From CATQHL01 sp965204655 (GTDB lineage: Bacteria; Actinomycetota; Acidimicrobiia; Acidimicrobiales; CATQHL01): a stretch of DNA of 64,000 nt. Under the pieces are notes generated by a model. The model was not told where the DNA came from. It ran no database searches and saw nothing but the letters and a program-made list of their open reading frames with translations. The stretch is taken from NCBI GenBank assembly GCA_965204655.1, contig OZ241998.1, positions 2,294,001 through 2,358,000 on the forward strand, read 5' to 3'. Of the stretch, positions 9,502-18,404 are shown piece after piece. Within the stretch, counting starts at the first letter, position 1. Every line of letters starts with the position of its first letter. The translations under genes were made by a program, and so were the position numbers.

Positions 9502-9535
9502 GAGACCTCCTTTGATAAAAGAGACCTCCTTTGGT
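9502..9535 (-). promoter_or_regulatory. Duplicated Shine-Dalgarno segment before the M16 gene
   Basis: Two 15-nt near-identical copies (9502-9516 and 9521-9535, one mismatch) each contain AAAGGAGGTCTC on the minus strand. Only the copy nearer the gene has a start codon (GTG at 9501) at a usable distance. The upstream copy has none, so it looks like a local tandem duplication of the ribosome-binding site. Confidence 0.6.
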
Positions 9536-9549
9536 AAAATACGTATTCT

Positions 9550-9786
9550 ATGTCCCGCATATGTCAAGTGACCGGTCGCAAGCCTTCATTCGGCAACAAC
9601 GTTTCCCACTCTCATCGGAAGACCCGCCGGCGCTGGAACGTCAACGTTCAGAAACACCGCTACTGGGTTCCCAACGAGAACCGCTGGGTCACTCTCAGGG
9701 TGAGCGCCAAGGGCATGAAGACCATCAACCGCCACGGCATTGAGAAGGTGCTCGCCGACATGCGGCGCAGGGGAGTGAAGGTCTGA
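9550..9786 (+). CDS. rpmB: 50S ribosomal protein L28
   Basis: A 78-residue basic protein. MSRICQVTGRKPSFGNNVSH, then HRKTRRRWNVNVQKHRYWVP and VTLRVSAKGMKTINRHGIEK, is the full L28 signature. The zinc-binding Cys pairs of the other L28 type are absent (one Cys only). The L33 gene follows directly with a TGATG-type overlap, the common rpmB-rpmG pairing. The gene diverges from the M16 peptidase across a short promoter region. Confidence 0.97.
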   Translation: MSRICQVTGRKPSFGNNVSHSHRKTRRRWNVNVQKHRYWVPNENRWVTLRVSAKGMKTINRHGIEKVLADMRRRGVKV

Positions 9787-9953
9787 TGCCTGCCGGAAGC
9801 GACAAAAGGCCGATCATCAAGCTGAAGTCCACCGCAGGCACGGGCTACACATACGTGACTACCAAGAACCGGATCAACCAGCGCGAGCGAATCACCCTCA
9901 AGAAATACGATCCCGTTGTTCGCCGTCACGTGGAGTTCAAAGAAGAGAAGTAG
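9786..9953 (+). CDS. rpmG: 50S ribosomal protein L33
   Basis: A 55-residue protein. The ATG at 9786 overlaps the rpmB stop. The sequence PIIKLKSTAGTGYTYVTTKN, then RERITLKKYDPVVRRHVEF, is diagnostic for L33. The Cys-free form is seen here, without the CxxC pairs of the zinc-binding type. It is translationally coupled to L28. Confidence 0.96.
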   Translation: MPAGSDKRPIIKLKSTAGTGYTYVTTKNRINQRERITLKKYDPVVRRHVEFKEEK

Positions 9954-10009
9954 TTTCGGGCGCCCCTTCAGGTCGCCTCTCAGGGCAGGGCCGCCCCTCA
10001 GCCGCCCTC

Positions 10010-11173
10010 TCAGCGCAGGTCGAAGACGATTTTGACCGACCCTCGGCTGCCGGCTGCGCCCGCATGCCTCACCGCTTCAACGTAGTCCTCTAGTCGATAG
10101 CCGGCCGAGACCAACCGCTCAAGCTTTGCGCTTCGCGCCAACTCAAAGGCCAAGTCGAAGGTGTGCACCTTTTCGCCGTCGGCCATGGTTTCCCTGCCGT
10201 AGGTGTACGCGCCCAGGATCGCCACCTCCCTATGCCAGACCGGAGCCAAATCCACCCGCACCGGCCCAGGCATTCCGCACATCACTATCCGCCCGCGCGG
10301 GCGGGTGACGGCTATGGCGTCTGTCAGGGATCGAGCGCTGCCCACGGCGTCGATGGTCACGTCCGCGCCCCCTGAGAGTGTGTTTCCGGTCATGCGGCAG
10401 CCCTTGACTCGGCGCACCGCTCTTCGGAGTTCCTCAGGGGGAGTCACCACGTCGGCTCCCATTTCCTCTGCCCATTTGCTCTGCTCTTCGTACTTGACGG
10501 CGGCGATGATCGTCTCGGCGTTCGACCCGTGTCTCAGAGCAGCGATCACGCAGAGCCCAATGGGGCCGGCGCCCACCACGACTGCGACTTCGCCTGAGGT
10601 CACTTCTCCCCTCAAGGCGGCGTGAATGGCGCTGGCTGCCGGCTCGATCATCACGGCGGCCTCGTCGCTGAGATCGTCGGGGACTTCGTGGATGCCGCTC
10701 GTGTGGGCGACCAATTCCTCCGACCATCCCCCTCCAGTGTTCCGGCAAGCTCCTATCTGCAGCCCCGGCCCCAGAGGCTGCGACGTGAGGTGCCCGTAGT
10801 CGTCCCCGTCGGCGGGGGCGGCGTCAGCGTGAGGCGGCGGCTCTCCTCGGGCGGCGTGGCCGAGCACGGCGTCGAGCACCACGCGCCGCCCGTCGTGCAG
10901 TTTTCCCAGCACCTCGTGACCAGGCACGAACGGGAAAGACACGAGCGGCTCAAAGTATCGGGAGGTGCGCCCGCTCAAAGTGGCCAGGTCGCTTCCGCAG
11001 ATGCCCGATAGAAGCGGGTAGACCCTGTGCCAACCCTCACCCCGCACAGCCGGCGGGTCGATTTCGGCCAGCCTCAGAGGCCCCACCTGGGCTACTTTCC
11101 CCGGCGCCACCCGGGAGGCGGCCATGGCAGCTGCGTAACGGACTTCGCTCCTGTCGAAAACGAGCGCTTTCAT
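10010..11173 (-). CDS. Medium-chain zinc-type alcohol/polyol dehydrogenase
   Basis: 387 residues. Catalytic-domain marks are CGSDLATL (catalytic zinc Cys) and VPGHEVLG. The Rossmann fingerprint is VVVGAGPIGLCVIAALRHG. The structural-zinc lobe is rewritten as an Ala/Pro/His-rich loop and keeps only one Cys, so a second zinc site is unlikely. Substrate unknown; it resembles threonine- or sorbitol-type dehydrogenases in overall plan. It converges with rpmG and diverges from the HD-domain gene. Confidence 0.82.
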   Translation of the reverse strand: MKALVFDRSEVRYAAAMAASRVAPGKVAQVGPLRLAEIDPPAVRGEGWHRVYPLLSGICGSDLATLSGRTSRYFEPLVSFPFVPGHEVLGKLHDGRRVVLDAVLGHAARGEPPPHADAAPADGDDYGHLTSQPLGPGLQIGACRNTGGGWSEELVAHTSGIHEVPDDLSDEAAVMIEPAASAIHAALRGEVTSGEVAVVVGAGPIGLCVIAALRHGSNAETIIAAVKYEEQSKWAEEMGADVVTPPEELRRAVRRVKGCRMTGNTLSGGADVTIDAVGSARSLTDAIAVTRPRGRIVMCGMPGPVRVDLAPVWHREVAILGAYTYGRETMADGEKVHTFDLAFELARSAKLERLVSAGYRLEDYVEAVRHAGAAGSRGSVKIVFDLR

Positions 11174-11262
11174 TTACAGCGAGGCTAACCGAGGAGCATC
11201 CGCCGCAGCGCCACACCCGCGGAGGTCGGTTTGCGATACTAGAGATGGCATGAATAAAGAGC

Positions 11263-12117
11263 ATGAATAACGAGATCCCCGTGGAGCGTCAATCCACCGC
11301 TGAGCACCGAGACATACAGCGCAACCCCGCACGCCCGGAGGACGCCCGCCCAGAAGAGTTGAGGGACATGCTCACATCAGCTCTGCTGGCGGAGGATCCC
11401 GGTGCAGCTCTCTGGGCTCTGATCGACAGCGGCTGGGCGGACCGCATCGCCCCCGAAATCCCCGCCCTGCGGCTTGAACAAGATCCCGTCCACCGCCACA
11501 AAGACGTGCTTGCTCACAGCGTGGCCGTCACCGCCAAGACGCGTCGGGATCTGACGCTGCGGCTGGCCGCACTTTTTCACGACGTAGGCAAGCCCGCCAC
11601 CCGCTCATACGCGCATGGCAAGGTCACATTCCACCGCCACGAAGCGGTCGGCGCAAAGCTCGCCAAGAAGCGTCTGAAGGCGCTGAATTACCCTCCGGAA
11701 GTCATAGCGGACGTGGCTGAACTTGTCAGACTCTCCGGACGTTTCAAAGGTTTCGCTGGAGGCTGGTCGGATTCCGCCGTTCGCCGCTACGCACGGGACG
11801 CCGGCCATCTCTTGGGCAGCCTTAACGAACTGGTGCGCTGCGACTGCACCACCCGCAATCGCTCCTTCGTAGACGAACTTCAGAGGTTGGTGGACGAGTT
11901 GGAAGCCAGAATCGCCGAGTTGGCTCAGGCAGACCGCCTCTCCGCCGAGCGCCCTCTGCTAGACGGAAACGCCGTAATGAGACATCTCGGTCTTCAACCC
12001 GGCCCTGAAGTGGGAGAAGCCTTGTCTTTCTTGCTGGAGCTAAAACGCCGCACCCCCAACCTGGGCGTGGAGGAAACTTTAAAGCGCCTAGATGAATGGT
12101 GGGCTGCCCGAAGCTGA
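11263..12117 (+). CDS. HD-domain protein corresponding to the C-terminal half of actinobacterial CCA tRNA nucleotidyltransferase
   Basis: 284 residues. HRHKDVLAHS, then LAALFHDVGKPATR and FHRHEAVGAK, is the HD metal site. RYARDAGHLLGSLNELVRCD, then CTTRN and LDGNAVMRHLGLQPGPEVGE, are body/tail segments of PcnA/Cca enzymes, which are about 480 residues long. The nucleotidyltransferase head with its DxD site is missing, and only 90 nt separate this gene from its neighbour, so it is not split nearby. It could be a phosphohydrolase-type paralogue or a remnant. The start is an ATG; a near-copy of the start region (ATGAATAA) lies 13 nt upstream. Confidence 0.8.
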   Translation: MNNEIPVERQSTAEHRDIQRNPARPEDARPEELRDMLTSALLAEDPGAALWALIDSGWADRIAPEIPALRLEQDPVHRHKDVLAHSVAVTAKTRRDLTLRLAALFHDVGKPATRSYAHGKVTFHRHEAVGAKLAKKRLKALNYPPEVIADVAELVRLSGRFKGFAGGWSDSAVRRYARDAGHLLGSLNELVRCDCTTRNRSFVDELQRLVDELEARIAELAQADRLSAERPLLDGNAVMRHLGLQPGPEVGEALSFLLELKRRTPNLGVEETLKRLDEWWAARS

Positions 12118-12347
12118 AGACGCCTGGGCGGTGGTGGCGCACGCCCTGCCCCCCCGCCCGCTCCGCTCCCCGCCCGCCCTGCCCCGCCGGGGAGGAGGGG
12201 GGAACCTTGACCACAGCGAGCCAATCGAACAACGTCAAACCCAACAGCGCACATGATGTAACCTGTTCTCTAGAAGTTTCTTGTTCGTCTAAAGGGTGTC
12301 TCTCTGGATTTTCTTGAGACTCTCTCCCTTGGAAAGTCAGGTGAGCT

Positions 12348-13430
12348 TTGAAGGCAGCAGTGCTTAGAAACGTCGGGGACGAGGCCCTGGAACTCTGCGA
12401 CGACGTTGAACTCGACCGCTTAGGCGAAAACGACGTAGAGGTGCGGATAACGCACACAGGCATTTGCCATTCGGACGTTTCGGTGATGAACGGCACGATT
12501 CCGCAGGAGGCGCCGCTGGTTCCTGGACACGAAGGCGCTGGCATCGTGATCGCAGTGGGTGACGCCGTGACCAAAGTGGCCCCCGGGGATCACGTGATCG
12601 TTGCCTGGTCGCCTCCCTGCGGGGACTGCATTTACTGCGTCAAGTTCAAGCGCCCCAACCTCTGCTCCGTCCTGCAGTTTGGAATAATGTTGCGCAAAAA
12701 GTTCCGCCAAGGCGATGAACTGCTGGGCTCTATGGTGGGCGCCGGCACGTTTGTGGAGCGGACGCTGCTTCCGGAGGAGGCGGTCGTGAAAATAGACGAC
12801 GACATACCGCTCGAAGTTGCCTCCTTGGTCTCTTGCGGCGTCATGACGGGGGTAGGTGCCGCCATAAACACCGCCAAGATCGCCCCCGGCTCTTCGGTAA
12901 TCATTTTCGGGGTGGGAGGCGTCGGCGTATCGGCCATTCAAGGGGCGCGCATAGCCGGAGCAGCCGAAATCGTGGCCGTAGACAAGAATCCCGCCAAGCT
13001 GGAAGTTGCCAAGAGGTTCGGAGCCACCGACGCCGTGCCGCCCGAGGACGTTCGAGATCTACGTGCCCAGTTCAACTCCGGCGAGGGGTTCGACTACGCC
13101 TTAGAGTGCGTAGGAAATCCCAAGACGATGCGGGCAGCCTTCAGTTCCGTTTGCCGCGGCGGCACCTGCTGCATCGTGGGCGTCGGCTCGCTGGAGGACA
13201 AGGTTGAGTTCAACGCTTTCGAATTTTTCTGGATGGAGAAGATACTCGTGGGGTCGTACTTCGGAAGTTGCGACGTAAGAACCGATTTTCACAGAGTCCT
13301 AGGCTTGTGGAAATCGGGCAGGCTCGACCTCGAAGGCATGATCGACAGGCGACTTGATCTTGAGGATGTAAACGAGGGTTTACAAGCGGTGCGAGCGGGA
13401 GAGGTCGTTCGTCAAATCATCGAGATGTGA
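12348..13430 (+). CDS. Zinc-dependent alcohol dehydrogenase, class III-like
   Basis: 360 residues. The catalytic zinc site is CHSDVSVMNG and PLVPGHEGAG. The structural zinc lobe is complete (PPCGDCIYCVKFKRPNLC). The cofactor fold is IIFGVGGVGVSAIQGARIAG, followed by VDKNPAKLE, as expected for NAD. It resembles the glutathione/mycothiol-dependent formaldehyde and aryl-alcohol dehydrogenase group. The start is TTG with an AGGTGA-type ribosome site. The 230 nt upstream is GC-poor near the gene and holds its promoter region. It may form a redox group with the ferredoxin genes that follow. Confidence 0.88.
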   Translation: MKAAVLRNVGDEALELCDDVELDRLGENDVEVRITHTGICHSDVSVMNGTIPQEAPLVPGHEGAGIVIAVGDAVTKVAPGDHVIVAWSPPCGDCIYCVKFKRPNLCSVLQFGIMLRKKFRQGDELLGSMVGAGTFVERTLLPEEAVVKIDDDIPLEVASLVSCGVMTGVGAAINTAKIAPGSSVIIFGVGGVGVSAIQGARIAGAAEIVAVDKNPAKLEVAKRFGATDAVPPEDVRDLRAQFNSGEGFDYALECVGNPKTMRAAFSSVCRGGTCCIVGVGSLEDKVEFNAFEFFWMEKILVGSYFGSCDVRTDFHRVLGLWKSGRLDLEGMIDRRLDLEDVNEGLQAVRAGEVVRQIIEM

Positions 13431-13540
13431 TGTCCCCGCTGGCATGCGAATCCAGGGCTTCAGACACGGAGTGGAAGTCACTATAGTCTTACGCAAGGCT
13501 TCCCAAAGCAGGGCAGCCAGACACGAGGAAAGGTGGAGAC

Positions 13541-13741
13541 GTGAGTTACCGGGTGGTAGTCAATTTTGATCTGTGTGAGAGCAACGCCGTCTGCATGCAG
13601 GTGGCGCCTGAGGTGTTTGAGGTTCGCGACGACGACTTCCTCTACATTCTGAAGGAAGAGCCAGGCGAGGCGCTGCGAGCCAAGGTGGTCGAAGCCGTGC
13701 AGCGCTGTCCGAAGCAGGCCATTTCTCTAGCGGAAGACTAG
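13541..13741 (+). CDS. 3Fe-4S (single cluster) ferredoxin
   Basis: 66 residues. Cluster ligands are Cys in LCESNAVC and the later RCPKQAI, the C-x5-C...CP pattern of small actinobacterial ferredoxins that feed cytochrome P450s. The start is GTG after AGGAAAGG. The ferredoxin reductase begins 45 nt downstream, so the two form an electron-transfer pair. A P450 is encoded 16 kb away at 29.5-30.8 kb and is a plausible partner (inference). Confidence 0.9.
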   Translation: MSYRVVVNFDLCESNAVCMQVAPEVFEVRDDDFLYILKEEPGEALRAKVVEAVQRCPKQAISLAED

Positions 13742-13786
13742 AACTCCAGACGACTCTGCTGCTCTGCCGCCGGTGCGGGGAGCCTC

Positions 13787-14992
13787 TTGCGGACAGCAGT
13801 CGTCGTAGGGGCGTCCCTTGCCGGGATGCGCGCCGCCGAGACGCTCCGGCTCGAAGGTTTCGATGGGCGCATCACCATGGTGGGCGACGAAAACGCTCCG
13901 CCCTACGACCGCCCGCCTCTTTCCAAGGAAATACTCTCAGGCGCCGCGACGCCCGACAGCACAGCCCTGTACAAGCCGGAGGCACTCAACAAACTCGCCC
14001 TGACTTGGCGGCTGGGCGCCAAGGCCGTGTCGTTAGACCTGAACGATCGCTCAGTGAGGCTGGAGAGCGGGGAAAATGTCCGCGGCGGCGGGATCGTGCT
14101 AGCGACGGGTGCGCGCCCGCGGACGCTGCCCGGGGCAGACGCCTTCGGCGGGGTCTACACGCTGCGGACGCTGGACGACGCTCTGGCCATCCGGCGGGAG
14201 TTGACCGCTTCCCCCGCTCGCCTCGTCGTGGTGGGAGCAGGCTTCATCGGGGCGGAGGTGGCCGCATCGGCTCGGGAGTTGGGTTTGGAAGTGACCCTCG
14301 TAGAGATGGATAAAGTGCCTTTACAGAGGGTTCTGGGTGCGGAGATGGGGTCTGTTTGCGCCCAGCTCCACTCCGACCACGGCGTAGACATGCGCCTAGG
14401 AGTGAAGGTGTCTTCGTTCGCCGGCGGCGACCGGGTGCAGCAGGTGATCCTGAGCGACGGCAGCAAGTTAGACGCCGACTTGGTGGTAGTGGGAGTGGGA
14501 GTAAAGCCCAACACCGAATGGCTGCTCTCTTCCGGTCTGCGAATAGACGACGGCGTGGTTTGCGACGAGACCTGCCTAGCCGCTCCGGGAGTCGTAGCCG
14601 CAGGCGACGCTGCGCGCTGGCCGAACAGGTTGTTCGGCGCATCCATGCGGGTGGAGCACTGGGATAATGCCGTAGAGCAAGGGGCGGCTGCAGCGCGCCG
14701 ACTCCTAGCCGACGCAGCGGGCGACCCTGTGGCGCCGTATACGCCGGTGCCGTGGTTCTGGAGCGACCAATACGACCGCAAGATTCAGTTGGCGGGAAGC
14801 GTCAATCCTGATGATGAACTAAGAGTCGTGACGGGTTCGGTGGCCGAACGCCGTTTCGCTGCTATATACGGACGCGCCGGCCGGATAGTCGGAGTGCTGG
14901 GTTTCAACCGTCCTCGCCACGTGATGCTCTACCGCCGACTCATCGCTTCCTCCGCTAGTTGGGATGATGCGCTAGAGGCGGCCAGAGAATAA
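13787..14992 (+). CDS. NAD(P)H-dependent ferredoxin reductase (FAD, rubredoxin-reductase type)
   Basis: 401 residues. The FAD Rossmann motif is AVVVGASLAGMRAAETLR; PYDRPPLSKE is the flavin-contact segment of BphA4/putidaredoxin-reductase proteins. The NAD(P) motif is VVVGAGFIGAEVAASARELG. The C-terminal FAD motif is GVVAAGDAARWPN. It transfers electrons to the adjacent ferredoxin. The start is TTG preceded by GGGGAG; no better start exists in frame. Confidence 0.9.
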   Translation: MRTAVVVGASLAGMRAAETLRLEGFDGRITMVGDENAPPYDRPPLSKEILSGAATPDSTALYKPEALNKLALTWRLGAKAVSLDLNDRSVRLESGENVRGGGIVLATGARPRTLPGADAFGGVYTLRTLDDALAIRRELTASPARLVVVGAGFIGAEVAASARELGLEVTLVEMDKVPLQRVLGAEMGSVCAQLHSDHGVDMRLGVKVSSFAGGDRVQQVILSDGSKLDADLVVVGVGVKPNTEWLLSSGLRIDDGVVCDETCLAAPGVVAAGDAARWPNRLFGASMRVEHWDNAVEQGAAAARRLLADAAGDPVAPYTPVPWFWSDQYDRKIQLAGSVNPDDELRVVTGSVAERRFAAIYGRAGRIVGVLGFNRPRHVMLYRRLIASSASWDDALEAARE

Positions 14993-15425
14993 GCCAGAAC
15001 ATAGTCCCGAACCTCGTCTCACGCCCATCCGATGCCGCATCGGTTCTCGTTCCCACTCGCATGTCAACCACAGCAAGGGGCAAGTCGTCTGTATTGGCAT
15101 GAGGAGGAGAGGAAACACATCCCACAGAGGAAACACACCAGCAACTTCGGAACTCGCAGACGCCGCCGGGCGGGGCGCTCAGTGCACCTGTCATCCCGTT
15201 CGGTGGGGTTCGCCCGAAAACGGGAGCGTCCCAGACGCCGCGGGCTTCGTCGAGTCGGGCTGCGCCGCAGTGAACTCAACCATCGTCGAGTTCACTGAAG
15301 AGCGAGGTGTCTTAGAGGTCATTCCCGGACTTGGCTACAGACTCGGGCAGCACCCCGCCGGTGAGCCGGCTCACGACCCCCCGCACCTCTCAGCCGCCTA
15401 GCGCAACGTCCCCCTAGCGCTACGC
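14993..15425. other. Gene-free stretch before the purine nucleoside phosphorylase
   Basis: 433 nt without a convincing gene in any frame. The one clear structure is a perfect inverted repeat at 15268-15297: CAGTGAACTC, 10-nt spacer, GAGTTCACTG. No T run follows, so it is more likely an operator or an RNA hairpin than an intrinsic terminator. Confidence 0.5.
15268..15297. repeat. Perfect 10-bp inverted repeat upstream of the phosphorylase gene
   Basis: The arms CAGTGAACTC and GAGTTCACTG are separated by AACCATCGTC. The repeat lies about 130 nt upstream of the phosphorylase start. It has the size and symmetry of a dimeric regulator's operator. No regulator gene is next to it. Confidence 0.5.
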
Positions 15426-16232
15426 ATGCCCGGAGCGCACGAGGCTGCCAAGCAGGCCGCCAAAGACATTAAAAAGCGTCTCGGCTTCGGTTTTGACGCT
15501 CTAGTGGTCTTAGGCTCTGGCTGGAGCGGAGCCGTCACCGCCGCAGGAGTCGAGCAGGCGCGCATCCCTGCCGAGGAAGTTCACGGCTTCCCCCCTTCTC
15601 AAGTGGCCGGCCATGGCGGAGGCATAGTCTTCTTAGCGAGCGGAGACACTCGAGTTCTCGTGATGCTCGGAAGGGTGCACCTGTACGAAGGCCACTCTCC
15701 GGCGGTAGTGACTCATTCCGTGCGCGTCGGAGCCGAACTAGGCTGCAGCGCCGCCGTATTCGCCAACGCTGCGGGCGGGATCAATCCCGACTACGCCGTC
15801 GGGCAGCCCGTGCTCATCTCCGACCACCTCAACCTCACAGGCGAATCCCCTACAGCCGGCGGCGAATGGGGCACCGACAGGTTCGTGAATCTCCTAGGCG
15901 CCTATTCGCCCCGCCTGCGCCGCCTTGCTGCCGACGTCGACGGGGAAGTCCGCGAGGGGGTGTACGCAGGGTTGCGCGGGCCGCATTTCGAGACGCCAGC
16001 CGAGATAAGAATGCTGGGCATGCTCGGAGCCGACCTGGTGGGGATGTCTACCGTGCTTGAAGTAATCGCAGCCCGGCACTGCGACATGGAAGTGCTGGGC
16101 GTCTCGCTGGTGACCAACTTGGCCGCAGGCCTCGTCGCCGAAGGCCCCAGTCACGCCGAAGTCCTAGAGGCGGGCGAAGCGTCCGCAGCCAGGGTGGGCA
16201 GGCTGCTCGGGGGAGTGCTAGAACGTCTCTGA
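15426..16232 (+). CDS. punA: Purine-nucleoside phosphorylase
   Basis: 268 residues, class I trimeric type. Phosphate and ribose sites are LGSGW, MLGRVHLYEGH and ANAAGGIN. The base pocket is GVYAGLRGPHFETPAEIRML, and GADLVGMSTVLEVIAARH and VSLVTNLAAG follow. It cleaves purine (deoxy)ribonucleosides to base plus (deoxy)ribose-1-phosphate. The phosphosugar mutase is next on the same strand (73-nt gap), so the pentose-1-phosphate can be isomerised and passed to DeoC at 35.7 kb. Confidence 0.95.
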   Translation: MPGAHEAAKQAAKDIKKRLGFGFDALVVLGSGWSGAVTAAGVEQARIPAEEVHGFPPSQVAGHGGGIVFLASGDTRVLVMLGRVHLYEGHSPAVVTHSVRVGAELGCSAAVFANAAGGINPDYAVGQPVLISDHLNLTGESPTAGGEWGTDRFVNLLGAYSPRLRRLAADVDGEVREGVYAGLRGPHFETPAEIRMLGMLGADLVGMSTVLEVIAARHCDMEVLGVSLVTNLAAGLVAEGPSHAEVLEAGEASAARVGRLLGGVLERL

Positions 16233-16305
16233 CCCCCAAGCGTCTCTGACACCTAACCTGGGGAGTTCGTGGCAACTCCGAAGTGTCCCTTACCTGGGGG
16301 TTTGA

Positions 16306-18183
16306 GTGCCGGCTAATCCGCAGTGGAGCCTCCTGAAGGCTGTTCAAGCTTGGCTGGCTGCCGACCCCGACCCCGAAACTAGGGCCGAACTCGCCGCCCT
16401 CCTAGACCGTTCCGAAACCGACCCTGTCGCCGCCGATGAACTGCGCCGGCGTTTTGAGGGACGCTTGCGTTTCGGCACGGCAGGTCTGCGCGCTCGGCTG
16501 GGCGCAGGGCCGACCCGAATGAACCGAATCGTCGTGCGTCAGGCCACCGCAGCCGTAATGGCTTCCCTCCCGCAGGGCGCCAAGGTGGCCATCGGCCACG
16601 ACGCCCGCAAGAATTCCGCCCTTTTCGCATCCGACGCCGCCGCGGTGGCGTCTGCCGCCGGTGGGTGCGCCCTGATGCTAGGTCAGGTACCCACGCCGGT
16701 GGCCGCCCACGCCGTGGTCGACCGTTCCGCTCAGGCGGGCGTCGTAATCACCGCTAGCCACAATCCTGCCGGATACAGCGGCTACAAGCTCTACGCCGCC
16801 GACGGCGCTCAGATCATCCCGCCCGCCGACGCCGAAGTGGAGGCTCTGATGTCGCAGACGCCGCTTGGCGGCATTGACGTTTTTGCTCAGGGCGACCCGC
16901 CCCGCAGAGCCGCCGCAGCGACGCAAAGGTCGGAGGGCGAAGTGCGCCGCGGCGCCGCTCGGATCGAAGACGCAAGGGAGGCGGCGATCCAGCGCTACCT
17001 CCAAGCAGTAGTCGATCACCTCCCAGAGCGCCCCGCCCCGCCCAACGCCCCATCGCCGCCCCCTTTGCGGGTGGTCTACACCCCCCTGCACGGAGTGGGA
17101 GCCTGCGTCCTGCTGAGGCTTTTTGAACGTCTTGGCCTTCCCGCACCCCACTTGGTGGATTCTCAGTCAGATCCCGATCCCGAGTTTCCGACCCTGGAGT
17201 TCCCTAACCCCGAAGAGCCCGGCGCGTTAGACGCGGCGCTAGACCTCGCCGAGACTCTGGACGCCGACCTGGTTCTAGCCAACGACCCCGACGCCGATCG
17301 ACTGGCCGCGGCAGTGCCCGTTCCAGGCGCCGCCAGGCGCTCCGACAACGACCGCTCGCCGCCGCGGCGCTGGCGCGTCCTTACCGGCGACGAACTTGGT
17401 GTGCTGCTGGCTGACCATCTAATTCGCTATCCCCCTCGAAGTTGCGGCGACGACCCTTCCGGCTGGCTGCTGGCTGCCAGCGGGGTCTCCTCTCGGATGC
17501 TTCGCCGTCTAGCCCAGGCTGCCGGAGCGTCCTACGCCGAGACGCTCACCGGTTTCAAATGGATCGCTCGAGCCGCCGACGGCCGCCCTGAACGCCTCCT
17601 GTTCGGCTACGAGGAGGCCTTGGGCTACGCCGTCTGCGACGCCGTGCGCGACAAGGACGGACTGAGCGCTGCGGCGCTGTTCGTCCAACTCGCCGGACGT
17701 CTGCGCTCCGAAGGTTCGTCTCCGCTCGCTCGTCTAGACGAACTCGCCTGCCGTCACGGCGTCCACCTCACTGGGCAGATCTCCCTGCGATTCCAGGAGT
17801 CGACGTCGTCGGCTGAAGAAGCCGCCGACAACCTTCGCTCTCGGCCTCCCTCCCAAATCGCCGGCCGGCGCGTGATGTCGTTCGTTGACCATGCAGCCTC
17901 CGACCATGCAGCCTCCGAGCTAGACATCCCCGCTCCTCAAAGCGCCTCCGCCCCCGTCCCCGCCCCTTATTCCGCCTTGCCCCCCGCCAACATGCTGGTG
18001 TTTCACCTACAGCACGGCGACAGGATGATCGTCAGACCCAGCGGCACAGAACCCAAGCTCAAGGTCTACTTAGAAGTCGTGGAGGCGGTCGACTCCCGCG
18101 GTCTGACTCACGCCCGCAGCGTCGCCCAACAACGCCTCAGTGAGCTTGAAGACGCCGCTTCGCAGATCCTCTCAGCGGATTAA
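16306..18183 (+). CDS. Phosphosugar mutase (phosphoglucomutase/phosphomannomutase/phosphopentomutase family)
   Basis: 625 residues, alpha-D-phosphohexomutase fold. Domain 1 has FGTAGLRARLGAGPTRMNR and the phosphoserine loop TASHNPAGYSGYK. The metal loop is NDPDADRLA. The sugar-specificity loop is GYEEALGYAV, and the phosphate-binding loop is RPSGTEPKLKVY. The length and the N-terminal extension resemble PGM2-type mutases, some of which act on pentose-1-phosphates. Placement after the nucleoside phosphorylase favours that role (inference). The start is GTG. Confidence 0.9.
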   Translation: MPANPQWSLLKAVQAWLAADPDPETRAELAALLDRSETDPVAADELRRRFEGRLRFGTAGLRARLGAGPTRMNRIVVRQATAAVMASLPQGAKVAIGHDARKNSALFASDAAAVASAAGGCALMLGQVPTPVAAHAVVDRSAQAGVVITASHNPAGYSGYKLYAADGAQIIPPADAEVEALMSQTPLGGIDVFAQGDPPRRAAAATQRSEGEVRRGAARIEDAREAAIQRYLQAVVDHLPERPAPPNAPSPPPLRVVYTPLHGVGACVLLRLFERLGLPAPHLVDSQSDPDPEFPTLEFPNPEEPGALDAALDLAETLDADLVLANDPDADRLAAAVPVPGAARRSDNDRSPPRRWRVLTGDELGVLLADHLIRYPPRSCGDDPSGWLLAASGVSSRMLRRLAQAAGASYAETLTGFKWIARAADGRPERLLFGYEEALGYAVCDAVRDKDGLSAAALFVQLAGRLRSEGSSPLARLDELACRHGVHLTGQISLRFQESTSSAEEAADNLRSRPPSQIAGRRVMSFVDHAASDHAASELDIPAPQSASAPVPAPYSALPPANMLVFHLQHGDRMIVRPSGTEPKLKVYLEVVEAVDSRGLTHARSVAQQRLSELEDAASQILSAD

Positions 18184-18404
18184 CGACCGCCCCCGGAAAC
18201 GGGGGAAACGGGGGAAAGAGGAGCGGGATCTTCAAGTCCGGGTGAAGTTTCTTGAGCCAGTAGCCCGGAAACGGGGGAAGCGGGGGAGCGGGGGGAGGAG
18301 GGGACGGGGGGACGGGGAAACGGGGGAGGAGGGGAGCGGGAAAACGGGGGGAGGAGGGGAGCGGGAAAACGGGGGGAGGAGGGGCAGGCCGCCTCGGCGC
18401 TGCC
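18184..18404. repeat. G-rich low-complexity tract between convergent genes
   Basis: The gap between the convergent mutase and amidohydrolase genes is built from short units of the form GGGGAGGAGGGGAGCGGGAA, repeated imperfectly, with a clear direct duplication near 18330-18390. Runs of four to six G recur, so G-quadruplex formation is possible. No gene is seen. Confidence 0.6.

Noticed and set aside
11822..12574. 250-codon minus-strand frame opposite the HD gene and its downstream gap
   Set aside because: It lies opposite a clear gene and start of another, with low-complexity composition and no domain.
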